DNA of 5,616 bases from Candidatus Omnitrophota bacterium. Lineage in GTDB: Bacteria; Omnitrophota; Gorgyraeia; Aquiviventales; Aquiviventaceae. Numbering within the stretch: the stretch's first letter is position 1; every line of letters starts with the position of its first letter. A program made the position numbers and the translations under genes. The stretch spans positions 1 through 5,616 of the forward strand of contig JACQHS010000001.1 in assembly GCA_016198915.1 (NCBI GenBank), written 5' to 3'. This document shows, piece after piece, positions 1 to 5,517 of the stretch. Under the pieces are notes generated by a model that was not told the DNA's origin, ran no database searches, and saw only the letters and a program-made list of their open reading frames with translations.

Positions 1-10
1 CAGACGCAGT

Positions 11-77
11 GCGGAATGCGGAATTGGGAATGCGGGGAGTGAATTCCGAATTCCACATTCCGAATTCCGAATTTCCT
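11..77. repeat. Heptamer tandem array that reverses orientation midway
   Basis: The left half (11-38) reads as consecutive heptamers GCGGAAT, GCGGAAT, TGGGAAT and GCGGGGA. The right half (43-77) reads ATTCCGA, ATTCCAC, ATTCCGA, ATTCCGA and ATTTCCT, which is the same unit on the other strand. Bases 12-33 can therefore pair imperfectly with 56-76 around a loop that itself contains GAATTC. This is non-coding and lies just upstream of the hemerythrin-like gene. Similar GAATTCCG-type arrays occur between genes in many environmental genomes. Whether it is a mobile or amplified repeat family, a cruciform or a terminator for an upstream gene cannot be decided here. There is no T-run on the plus strand directly after the stem. 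Confidence 0.75.
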
Positions 78-78
78 C

Positions 79-107
79 TTGCGGAGCTACAGGAACGGGC
101 GTAGACT
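79..107 (+). promoter_or_regulatory. Possible sigma-70-like promoter of the hemerythrin-like gene
   Basis: TTGCGG (79-84) and TAGACT (102-107) are separated by exactly 17 bp. The -10 matches TATAAT at four of six positions, and the -35 keeps only the TTG. Transcription would start near 114, leaving a leader of about 23 nt that contains the AGGAG ribosome binding site. This is the best candidate in the short gap upstream of the gene, but it is weak. Confidence 0.35.
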
Positions 108-119
108 GAGAACGTCTAC
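101..119. promoter_or_regulatory. Small dyad over the putative -10/start region, possible operator
   Basis: GTAGAC (101-106) and GTCTAC (114-119) form a perfect 6-bp inverted repeat with a 7-bp spacer. It covers the proposed -10 hexamer and transcription start of the hemerythrin-like gene, which is where a repressor would bind. It does not match an operator consensus that I can name. A 6-bp dyad can occur by chance, so the regulatory role is inference. Confidence 0.3.
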
Positions 120-136
120 CCTCTCCAGGAGATGCG

Positions 137-772
137 ATGACATTCCTGGACACCCTTCGGCAGGACCACGCGGTCTTGCGCAACAAGGCGGCGCTGATGG
201 AAGCGGCGCTGTCCACCGCCCCCTACGCGCGGCTGGTCTTCCGCGAGAAGTGCTTTTCACTTCTGCGCATGCTCAACCGGCACATGAAGCGTGAGGAGGC
301 GCTGATCCACCGCTTCTACGAACGGTTTCCGTCAGCCCGGTACCTACCGAACCGCAGGGATCACGCCGATGAGCATGCGCAACTGCGCGCGGTCACGGAA
401 TTGCTGCTCGGCGGGCTCAAGGTGTCCATTCCTCTGATCATCCTGCGCGTATCGCAGGCGATCGAGCAGCTGCAGGAGCGGATGGACGACCAGGAGCACA
501 CGTTGTTTCCTCTCTTCGAGGGCGTGACGGAGGAGGAGCTGGGTTTCGCCCCGCGCGCTCCCCGCCGGCCGGCGTCCATCTCCGGCGCCATGAGCGTCAA
601 CGCCATCCTCCGGCAGTACCCGAGCGCCGAACGGGTCCTGGGGCCGCTGCAGATCAACTGCCTGCGCGAAGGCTATGAGAGCGTCGAAGAGCTCGCGTGG
701 CGCCGCGGCCTCGATGTGTCCCAGCTACTCGAGCAGCTGCGCCAGGCGGTGGCGGCATCCCCACACAATTGA
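137..772 (+). CDS. Hemerythrin-like (HHE) protein with C-terminal ScdA_N/DUF1858-like domain
   Basis: A cytosolic protein of 211 aa with no signal peptide or membrane segment. Residues 1-130 look like an HHE cation-binding four-helix bundle: H11, an H49xxxE53 pair, H76xxxH80, and a last-helix DDQEHTLFP segment (117-125). Such domains hold a di-iron centre and act in O2/NO sensing, storage or Fe-S repair (ScdA/YtfE relatives). A proline/arginine linker (138-146) leads to residues 150-206, which resemble ScdA_N/DUF1858: an SVNAILRQYPSAERVL helix, an INC turn at 173-175, then an EELAWRRGLD helix. Two departures are visible. The last-helix position that aligns with H49 is M116, and the CC or CxxC of the small domain is reduced to the single C175. 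The start is well supported by AGGAG at 127-131, 5 nt before ATG. The order bundle-then-small-domain is the reverse of ScdA. The family is likely, but the exact function is unknown. Confidence 0.85.
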   Translation: MTFLDTLRQDHAVLRNKAALMEAALSTAPYARLVFREKCFSLLRMLNRHMKREEALIHRFYERFPSARYLPNRRDHADEHAQLRAVTELLLGGLKVSIPLIILRVSQAIEQLQERMDDQEHTLFPLFEGVTEEELGFAPRAPRRPASISGAMSVNAILRQYPSAERVLGPLQINCLREGYESVEELAWRRGLDVSQLLEQLRQAVAASPHN

Positions 773-784
773 TAGCGTCCGGGA

Positions 785-1762
785 TTAGCGCCTGCCTTCC
801 CATTCCTCGATTTGTCGCTGTAGATTCTTCCAGCTCACTGACCCCACCGGATAGAGCCGCTGCGCCTCCCGCAACTGGGTGATGCGGTCCGCTGGTGTGG
901 CTGAGGTGGACCCCGGAGCCGCCAGCACCCCTGTGTCGATCAGATAGCGCTGCACATTGTCCCGCCGTTGGATGACGTAGGGGTGCGTGCGCAGAAAGGG
1001 CCAGGGATTCTCGAATCGGCTGAAGTCCGTCAGCAGCGCCAGCGCCGCCTTGGGGTCAAAGCCTGCCTGGATCACGTATCGAATGCCCAGCTGATCCGCC
1101 TCCAGCTCTTGCTCCTGGCTGTAGCCGCTGAGCGCCACGTCATTCAGCAAGGAGGCGGCATCGACCGCCAACCGTCCCGCTTGCTGGGCCGTGCCGCCGG
1201 CATCGCCGGTGGCGGCCGAGGCCCCCGCCGCGACAAGTCCCAGCAGGAGATTCTGCTGTTGGATGCGGCGATACCGCTTGACCAGATGCTGGGCGGCGGT
1301 GTGGGCCAGCTCATGGGCGAGCACAAAGGCTAGTTCGTCCACCCGGCTGCCGCGGCTCGCCAAATAGTTGAGCATGCCGGTTGAGACATAGACGCGGCCG
1401 TCGGCAAGGGCCGCCGCGTTGGGGTCGTCGTCCTCATAGAGGTACGCCCGATAGCGCAGCGATGGCCGCTCGGTCACGCGGCTGAGCCGTTCCACGATCC
1501 GCTGGACCTCGAAGCCCCAGAGCGATTCGTCCCAGCCGAGGGGGCGCGCGCCCTGGCGGGCGAAGTCTTTGGCCTGTAGCGCGCTGATCGCGCGCTCAAT
1601 CTGGAGCACCGCAGCTGACTCCTCAGGTACCGGCGTCGGCCGGACCGCGTATTGCGGCGTCGCACAGCCCGCGCCAGCCGCGCACACCAACAAGAGCGGT
1701 GTCAGGCACCAAAGCGGTGTCTGACACCGGCGGTTATCCCAGTCGAAGTTGCGCTTCCGCAT
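785..1762 (-). CDS. M48-family zinc metallopeptidase, probable lipoprotein
   Basis: A 325-aa envelope protease. The zinc-site motif HELAH is at residues 150-154 (preceded by DELAFVLA), and the third-ligand helix is ELEAD with E219. A THPYVIQRRDNVQRYL segment (259-274) matches the conserved distal M48 region. The BepA/LoiP-type relatives work in periplasmic protein quality control. I chose the ATG at 1762 because it gives a basic N-terminus (R2, K3, R4, R11, R12), a hydrophobic stretch at 16-30 and a lipobox-like GAGC with C33 as the lipidated residue. A longer reading from 2047 adds only arginine-rich codons antisense-like in composition and overlapping the helicase. GGGA lies 8 nt before this ATG. 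The gene begins 29 nt inside the helicase gene, so translational coupling is likely. Residues 12-24 are encoded by two tandem palindromic repeats. The -3 lipobox residue is G rather than L, which weakens the lipidation call. Confidence 0.87.
   Translation of the reverse strand: MRKRNFDWDNRRCQTPLWCLTPLLLVCAAGAGCATPQYAVRPTPVPEESAAVLQIERAISALQAKDFARQGARPLGWDESLWGFEVQRIVERLSRVTERPSLRYRAYLYEDDDPNAAALADGRVYVSTGMLNYLASRGSRVDELAFVLAHELAHTAAQHLVKRYRRIQQQNLLLGLVAAGASAATGDAGGTAQQAGRLAVDAASLLNDVALSGYSQEQELEADQLGIRYVIQAGFDPKAALALLTDFSRFENPWPFLRTHPYVIQRRDNVQRYLIDTGVLAAPGSTSATPADRITQLREAQRLYPVGSVSWKNLQRQIEEWEGRR
1695..1730. repeat. Two tandem 18-bp palindromic (REP-like) units
   Basis: Two 18-bp units, AGCGGTGTCAGGCACCAA (1695-1712) and AGCGGTGTCTGACACCGG (1713-1730), agree at 14 of 18 positions. 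The second contains a perfect 13-bp palindrome GGTGTC-T-GACACC (1716-1728), and the first a near-perfect one (1698-1710). From general knowledge, GGTGTCAGRCACC-type palindromes are dispersed in many environmental bacteria, often near REP-associated Y1 transposase genes. No such transposase is present here. The units sit 3 bp past the helicase stop codon and encode part of the signal peptide of the M48 protein, giving the hexapeptide repeat CQTPLW/CLTPLL. The 36-bp length keeps the reading frame. Confidence 0.75.
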
Positions 1763-3695
1763 CGACGACATCCCGATTGACGCGCTCAAGCGCTTTGCGC
1801 GCGGCGGTGCGCAGCGACGGTTCAGCGGCGGGTGCCTCCGCCAGCTGGCGCAGCAACTGGACGGCCATCCGAAAATAGCGCACGATCTCCCCTTCATCCA
1901 CCTCGCACAGCCTCGTGAGTTTGGCAAACGCCGCCTTCTGCAGCCAGGCGTCCATCGCCAGCGACAGATGGAACGCCGGGGCTTTGGCGCGCGGCGCGAT
2001 GCGCAGGCGCGCTTCCTCTTTATGGATGCGCGCCAGCGGCTCGGCACAGCGCGAGGCCAGGCGCTTGCTCACGCGGTGGGATTTTGCCGCCCCCATCTTC
2101 GGCTTCGGCTCGAACACGATGGCCGCCGCCAGCAGCGCCAGCTCGTGAACGCTGAGGTCGTCGAGCCGCCCGTCCGTGTGCAGCTCCGTCAACAGCAGCT
2201 CATGGCCGTAGAGCCATGCGCCGAACTCCCCTTTGGGTGTGAGTGTGGTCGGCGTGAGGTAGCCAAGGATGCGCAGCAGCTCCAGCTTGCGCTGCATGAG
2301 ATCCAATCCCGCCTGTCGACGAGCCCCACTGGTTTGGAAATAGTAGAGGGTCTTGGGAAAAAGCTCCACGAGGGCGGGGCCGTGGCGGCGGAAGAGATTC
2401 AAGAGGGTGGCGTAGGTGGTGTTGAACCGGCTGTGGACCGGCTCGGGCTCACCCTGCAGCAGATGCTGCACTTCGGAGAAGCTGACATGGTGCGGATTGA
2501 CGCGCAGGTAGACGAAGCCGGCCTCATCCATCCCGCGGCGGCCGGCGCGTCCGGCCATCTGCAGGAACTCGCGCCGGCGCAACAGCTCAAACCCTCCTCC
2601 GGAGCGCTTCTTGAGCGTATCCAAGACGACACTGCGGGCCGGCATGTTGATGCCCAGCGCGAACGTTTCCGTCGTCACGATCAGTTTGAGGAGGCGGCTG
2701 GTGAAGCAGCGTTCGATGACTTCCTTCACGGTCGGCAGCATGCCGGCGTGGTGGTAGGCGACCCCGCGGTCGACGAGGCGTCCTAACGCCTCCGCGGTCT
2801 GGTCGTGCTGCAGCTGGAATCGCGCGCACAGCTCTGTGTAGAGGCGCCGCAGGGTCGCGCGCTGCGAGGGATCGACGAGTGCGAGGTCCGACAGTTCCCA
2901 GGCGAGATCCTCGGCGCGCCGGCGCCCGAAGGTGAAGAAAATGCACGGCAGCCGTTCCTGCTCCTGCAGGTGATGGATCAGCGGGTGCAGTCGGTTCGCA
3001 GGCGCGTTCACGTGGGCCCGTCGTCCATGATGGGGACGTCCCAGGCCCAGGGCGCTGTGCCCATGATAGCCGCGCTGCTTGAGGTCCTCCGGGCTGGTGA
3101 GGATCGCGTTCTGGCACTGGAACAGCGTCGTGAGCGGGACTGGCCGGTGCGTTTCCTCAATCACCTCAATGGGACGCCCGTGGATGGTCCGGATCCAGTG
3201 GGCGAGCTGGGCGACGTTGGGGATCGTCGCGGAAAGGCACAGGAGGTTCATGTGGGACGGGGTAAAGAGCAGCGATTCCTCCCAGACCGTGCCGCGCTCG
3301 GGATCATCGAGGTAATGGATCTCATCGAAGATGACCCAGGCGTAGCGGGACAGGCGCGCCGGATCTTCCAGGAGCGTGTTGCGGTAAATTTCCGTCGTCA
3401 TGATGATGAGCGGGGCGGTGGGATTGATCGTGACATCCCCGGTCATGATCCCAACCTCCTCGCCATGGCGCGCCGTAAAGTCGCGGAACTTCTGATTGCT
3501 CAGCGCTTTGACCGGGGCGGTGTAGATCACCCGGCGGTGCCGCTCCAGGGTCCGTTCAATGACGTAATCCGCGAGGACCGTCTTGCCGGAACCGGTGGGT
3601 GCCGCGACCAACAGTGAAACGCCACGGTCAATCAGCTCGATCGCCCGCTGCTGGAAGGGGTCGTAGGGGAACGGATGGAAGTGCTGCGTCGTCAT
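1734..3695 (-). CDS. Ski2-like superfamily 2 DEAD/DEAH-box helicase with DSHCT-like C-terminus
   Basis: A 653-aa ATP-dependent RNA (or nucleic acid) helicase related to Ski2/Mtr4 and actinobacterial HelY. Motifs, in order: the F9/F14-QQ Q-motif-like start, Walker A APTGSGKT (32-39), motif Ia APVKALSNQK (60-69), TGD (85-87), Walker B DEIH (124-127) followed by the Ski2-typical YLDDPERGTVWEE, motif III SAT (155-157), motif IV region FFTFGRRR (253-260), motif V TETFALGINMP (342-352) and motif VI QMAGRAGRRGMD (379-390). Residues 480-653 resemble the DSHCT domain, including VDEGEIVRYFRMAVQLLRQL. It is much shorter than Mtr4/Ski2, with no room for the arch insertion. Residues 210-237 are rich in His and Arg (HGHS, RPHHGRRAHV). 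The start has no good Shine-Dalgarno, and the proposed promoter gives a leader of only about 15 nt. The stop lies within the start region of the M48 gene. RNA turnover is the likely role by family; the substrate is unknown. Confidence 0.93.
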   Translation of the reverse strand: MTTQHFHPFPYDPFQQRAIELIDRGVSLLVAAPTGSGKTVLADYVIERTLERHRRVIYTAPVKALSNQKFRDFTARHGEEVGIMTGDVTINPTAPLIIMTTEIYRNTLLEDPARLSRYAWVIFDEIHYLDDPERGTVWEESLLFTPSHMNLLCLSATIPNVAQLAHWIRTIHGRPIEVIEETHRPVPLTTLFQCQNAILTSPEDLKQRGYHGHSALGLGRPHHGRRAHVNAPANRLHPLIHHLQEQERLPCIFFTFGRRRAEDLAWELSDLALVDPSQRATLRRLYTELCARFQLQHDQTAEALGRLVDRGVAYHHAGMLPTVKEVIERCFTSRLLKLIVTTETFALGINMPARSVVLDTLKKRSGGGFELLRRREFLQMAGRAGRRGMDEAGFVYLRVNPHHVSFSEVQHLLQGEPEPVHSRFNTTYATLLNLFRRHGPALVELFPKTLYYFQTSGARRQAGLDLMQRKLELLRILGYLTPTTLTPKGEFGAWLYGHELLLTELHTDGRLDDLSVHELALLAAAIVFEPKPKMGAAKSHRVSKRLASRCAEPLARIHKEEARLRIAPRAKAPAFHLSLAMDAWLQKAAFAKLTRLCEVDEGEIVRYFRMAVQLLRQLAEAPAAEPSLRTAARKALERVNRDVVDAEAQLRLG

Positions 3696-3716
3696 CGCGG
3701 AAGTTGGTGTGGCCTC

Positions 3717-3744
3717 ATTGTAGCGTATGGGCGGCCATTGACAA
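3717..3744 (-). promoter_or_regulatory. Promoter of the helicase-M48 unit, divergent
   Basis: Read on the minus strand, TTGTCA (3744-3739) and TACAAT (3722-3717) are separated by 16 bp. Each hexamer matches the sigma-70 consensus at five of six positions. Transcription would start near 3710, about 15 nt before the helicase ATG. The -35 hexamer overlaps that of the plus-strand promoter by five bases, so one polymerase should exclude the other. Confidence 0.6.
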
Positions 3745-3766
3745 GGTACGTGGCGTCGCCTAAGCT
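3738..3766 (+). promoter_or_regulatory. Promoter of the FIST-thioredoxin operon
   Basis: A perfect -35 TTGACA (3738-3743) is followed by a 17-bp spacer and TAAGCT (3761-3766), which keeps the key first T, A and last T of the -10. With usual spacing the transcript would start near 3773, at or next to the first possible ATG of the FIST gene. The mRNA could then be leaderless or nearly so. Confidence 0.5.
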
Positions 3767-3767
3767 T

Positions 3768-3772
3768 AAGGA
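3768..3772 (+). promoter_or_regulatory. Ribosome binding site deciding the FIST start
   Basis: AAGGA sits directly against the ATG at 3773, with no spacer. It lies 6 nt before the ATG at 3779 and 9 nt before the ATG at 3782. If it is used, 3779 or 3782 is the start. It would be transcribed only if the transcript begins upstream of 3768, which is earlier than the best -10 predicts. Confidence 0.5.
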
Positions 3773-3778
3773 ATGGCG

Positions 3779-4972
3779 ATGATGCAGTTTACGTCAGGGA
3801 TCAGTGATGCGGTCAACGCCCAGGCCGCCGCCGAGGCGGCGTGCCGCCAGGTCACGGAACAGCTGGCCGGTCAGCCGTGTCATCTGGCCTGCGTCTTCGC
3901 CTCGCCGATCTATCGAACCTCCTGGCCGCCGCTCCTGGCCTATCTCCACGACCAGCTGAAGCCGCAGGTGCTCATCGGCTGCAGCGGCAGCGGCGTGATC
4001 GGCGGCGGACAAGAGCTGGAATGGGTGCCGGCGATTTCGATCACGGGGGCGACGCTGCCTGGGGTGAGGCTCTTTCCGTTTATCGTGACGCCCGACGAGC
4101 TCGCGGCCTCCGATGTTGGCGGCTTCTGGGTGGACAAGATCGGCGCCTCGCCGGAGGCGCATCCGGTCTTCGTGCTGTGCGCGGATCCGTACACCTGCGA
4201 CCCGCTGAAGCTCCTGACCGAGCTCAACGCGACCTATCGATCGCGGCCGATGATCGGCGGACTCGTCAGCGGCGGCAACAAGGCCGGGGAACACCTCCTC
4301 TTTCTGCGTACCGAGGTGTTGACGGAGGGCGCGGTCGGGGTCGCGATGACCGGCGACATCGCCATGGATACCATCGTCTCGCAGGGCTGCCGTCCCATCG
4401 GGCGGCCGTACGTGGTCACGAAGGCCGAGGAGAACATTCTCTGGCAGCTGGGCGGACGGCAAGCGGTCGAGGTGCTCCACGAAGTCCTGTTCTCGCTGTC
4501 CCAGCCCGACCGCGAGCTCGCCCAGCAGGGCTCCATCTTCATCGGCCTCGTGATCAACGAAATGCGCCGCACGTTCGCCTCGGGCGATTTCCTCATCCGA
4601 AATATCATCGGCCTCGATCCTGGCACCGGTGCCTTGGCAATCAGCGATCGGATTGAGGTCGGCCAGACCCTGCAGTTTCACCTCCGGGACGCGACGGCGT
4701 CCCGTGAGGAGCTGCGGCGGCTCCTGGTCCAGCAGGGCCGCGTGCCGCCAGGTGCCCCGCCGGCCGGGTGTTTGCTGTTTAACTGTACGGGCCGAGGGAA
4801 ATCGTTCTACGGGACCGCCCACCATGATGTGAGGACCATCCAGACCATCGCCGGTCACCTGCCCATCGGCGGATTTTTTTGCAACGGAGAGATTGGACCG
4901 ATCGGCGGGATCAACTTTCTGCACGGGTACACCGCGAGCCTCGGCTTGTTTCGCCCCCGCGGGGCGGTCTAA
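3779..4972 (+). CDS. FIST-domain (FIST_N/FIST_C) signal-transduction protein
   Basis: A 397-aa cytosolic protein with FIST_N followed by FIST_C and no output domain. FIST domains are ligand-binding sensory modules, proposed to bind small molecules such as amino acids, and are often found beside two-component or diguanylate-cyclase partners. Numbered from the ATG at 3779: GCSGSGVIG (67-75) and GGLVSGG (160-166) are FIST_N-type turns, and GCRPIGRPYVVTKAEENIL (203-221) leads into FIST_C. NCTGRG (335-340) and GFFCNGEIGPIGG (365-377) followed by FLHGYTASL are the FIST_C signatures. Cysteines C68, C204, C336 and C368 lie in or next to conserved glycine-rich motifs. The start could also be 3773 (leaderless reading) or 3782; 3779 is chosen from its spacing to AAGGA. 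It is first in an operon with the thioredoxin-like gene 2 bp downstream. No histidine kinase or GGDEF partner is visible, so the output is unknown. Confidence 0.9.
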   Translation: MMQFTSGISDAVNAQAAAEAACRQVTEQLAGQPCHLACVFASPIYRTSWPPLLAYLHDQLKPQVLIGCSGSGVIGGGQELEWVPAISITGATLPGVRLFPFIVTPDELAASDVGGFWVDKIGASPEAHPVFVLCADPYTCDPLKLLTELNATYRSRPMIGGLVSGGNKAGEHLLFLRTEVLTEGAVGVAMTGDIAMDTIVSQGCRPIGRPYVVTKAEENILWQLGGRQAVEVLHEVLFSLSQPDRELAQQGSIFIGLVINEMRRTFASGDFLIRNIIGLDPGTGALAISDRIEVGQTLQFHLRDATASREELRRLLVQQGRVPPGAPPAGCLLFNCTGRGKSFYGTAHHDVRTIQTIAGHLPIGGFFCNGEIGPIGGINFLHGYTASLGLFRPRGAV

Positions 4973-4974
4973 GG

Positions 4975-5517
4975 ATGGGACGGTTCCGTGTCCTCAGCCT
5001 GATCGCGGTCCTGCTGCTGGGCAGCCCCCTTCTCTGGCGAGCCGCCGAAGCCGGGGCGAAGGCTCCAGACGAAGAAGGATTCTCGGTGGGCCAGCGGCCC
5101 CCGGGATTTTCCGTCCTCGATCTTCAGGGACAACGACACAGTCTGAAACAGTATCGTGGACGGGTCGTCGTGTTGCACTTTTGGGCCTCCTGGTGTCCCT
5201 ACTGCCGCGGGGAGATTCCAAAACTGCTCCAGGTTCATGAGCAGGGCTCGCCGCAGGGGGTCACGGTGCTGGCGGTCAGCGTCGACCAGAACCTTGCACA
5301 GCTGCAGGCGTTCGTGCAGCAGGCCGGGCTGCCCTACATCGTCATCCCTGATGCGCACAGCCCATCTTCCATCGCCAACGCGTATGGGGTCCGGGGGATC
5401 CCGGTGACGTATCTCCTGGACCGTGACGGACGCATCGCCTCCCGGTTCTTCGGCAGCGCCGATCTCATCAGCGCCGTTCAGCGCCTCCTCACGCACTCTT
5501 CGAAATCAGAAACGTGA
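4975..5517 (+). CDS. TlpA/ResA-like thioredoxin-fold protein, exported
   Basis: A 180-aa extracytoplasmic thiol-disulfide oxidoreductase. Residues 1-26 form a Sec signal (R3, R5, then VLSLIAVLLLGSPLL, with AEA before the probable cleavage after A26). The AhpC/TSA-Redoxin-type fold begins at GQRPPGFSVLDLQG (39-52). It continues with the active-site stretch FWASWCPYCRGEIP, where C74 and C77 form CPYC, and the cis-proline loop GVRGIPVTYLLD with P143. Relatives reduce disulfides in apocytochrome c or other envelope proteins; the true substrate is not shown. CPYC, rather than CPPC or CEPC, may tune its potential. The start is the only ATG that fits the signal peptide. AAGG touches it, so initiation probably relies on coupling to the FIST stop 2 bp upstream. 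The C-terminus is short, with no added domain. It overlaps the next gene by 1 nt. Confidence 0.92.
   Translation: MGRFRVLSLIAVLLLGSPLLWRAAEAGAKAPDEEGFSVGQRPPGFSVLDLQGQRHSLKQYRGRVVVLHFWASWCPYCRGEIPKLLQVHEQGSPQGVTVLAVSVDQNLAQLQAFVQQAGLPYIVIPDAHSPSSIANAYGVRGIPVTYLLDRDGRIASRFFGSADLISAVQRLLTHSSKSET

Noticed and set aside
1686..1730. Rho-independent terminator after the helicase made from the palindromes
   Set aside because: The palindromes have no following T-run on the minus strand, and the M48 gene is read through them.
1721..1735. Twin-arginine (Tat) signal in the M48 protein at R11-R12
   Set aside because: The residues around the pair (DNRRCQT) lack the S/T-RR-x-F-L-K pattern, and a lipoprotein-type Sec signal explains the region better.
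1763..2047. N-terminal extension of the M48 ORF up to the ATG at 2047
   Set aside because: The extra 95 residues are Arg/Ser/Cys-rich out-of-frame helicase codons and would bury the signal peptide inside the protein.
1749..2786. Plus-strand open frame of 345 codons opposite the helicase
   Set aside because: It lies entirely antisense to a helicase with every motif intact. Its translation is rich in Arg, Gln and Ala with no domain pattern, and it has no ribosome binding site. It is a GC-rich shadow frame.
2805..3617. Plus-strand open frame of 270 codons opposite the helicase N-terminal half
   Set aside because: It is antisense to conserved helicase motifs I to III, with no recognisable domain or start signal.
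4849..4880. Terminator-like CGCCG/CGGCG stem followed by seven Ts inside the FIST gene
   Set aside because: The stem is only 5 bp with a 13-nt loop, and the T-run is the Phe-Phe-Cys codons of the conserved GFFCNGE motif. A terminator here would cut off the gene and its operon. T7 slippage remains possible but has no support.
3794..4924. Minus-strand open frame of 376 codons opposite the FIST gene
   Set aside because: It mirrors the FIST codon phase. The product is Arg/Asp/Gly-rich and low in order, and the FIST protein on the other strand has clear family motifs.
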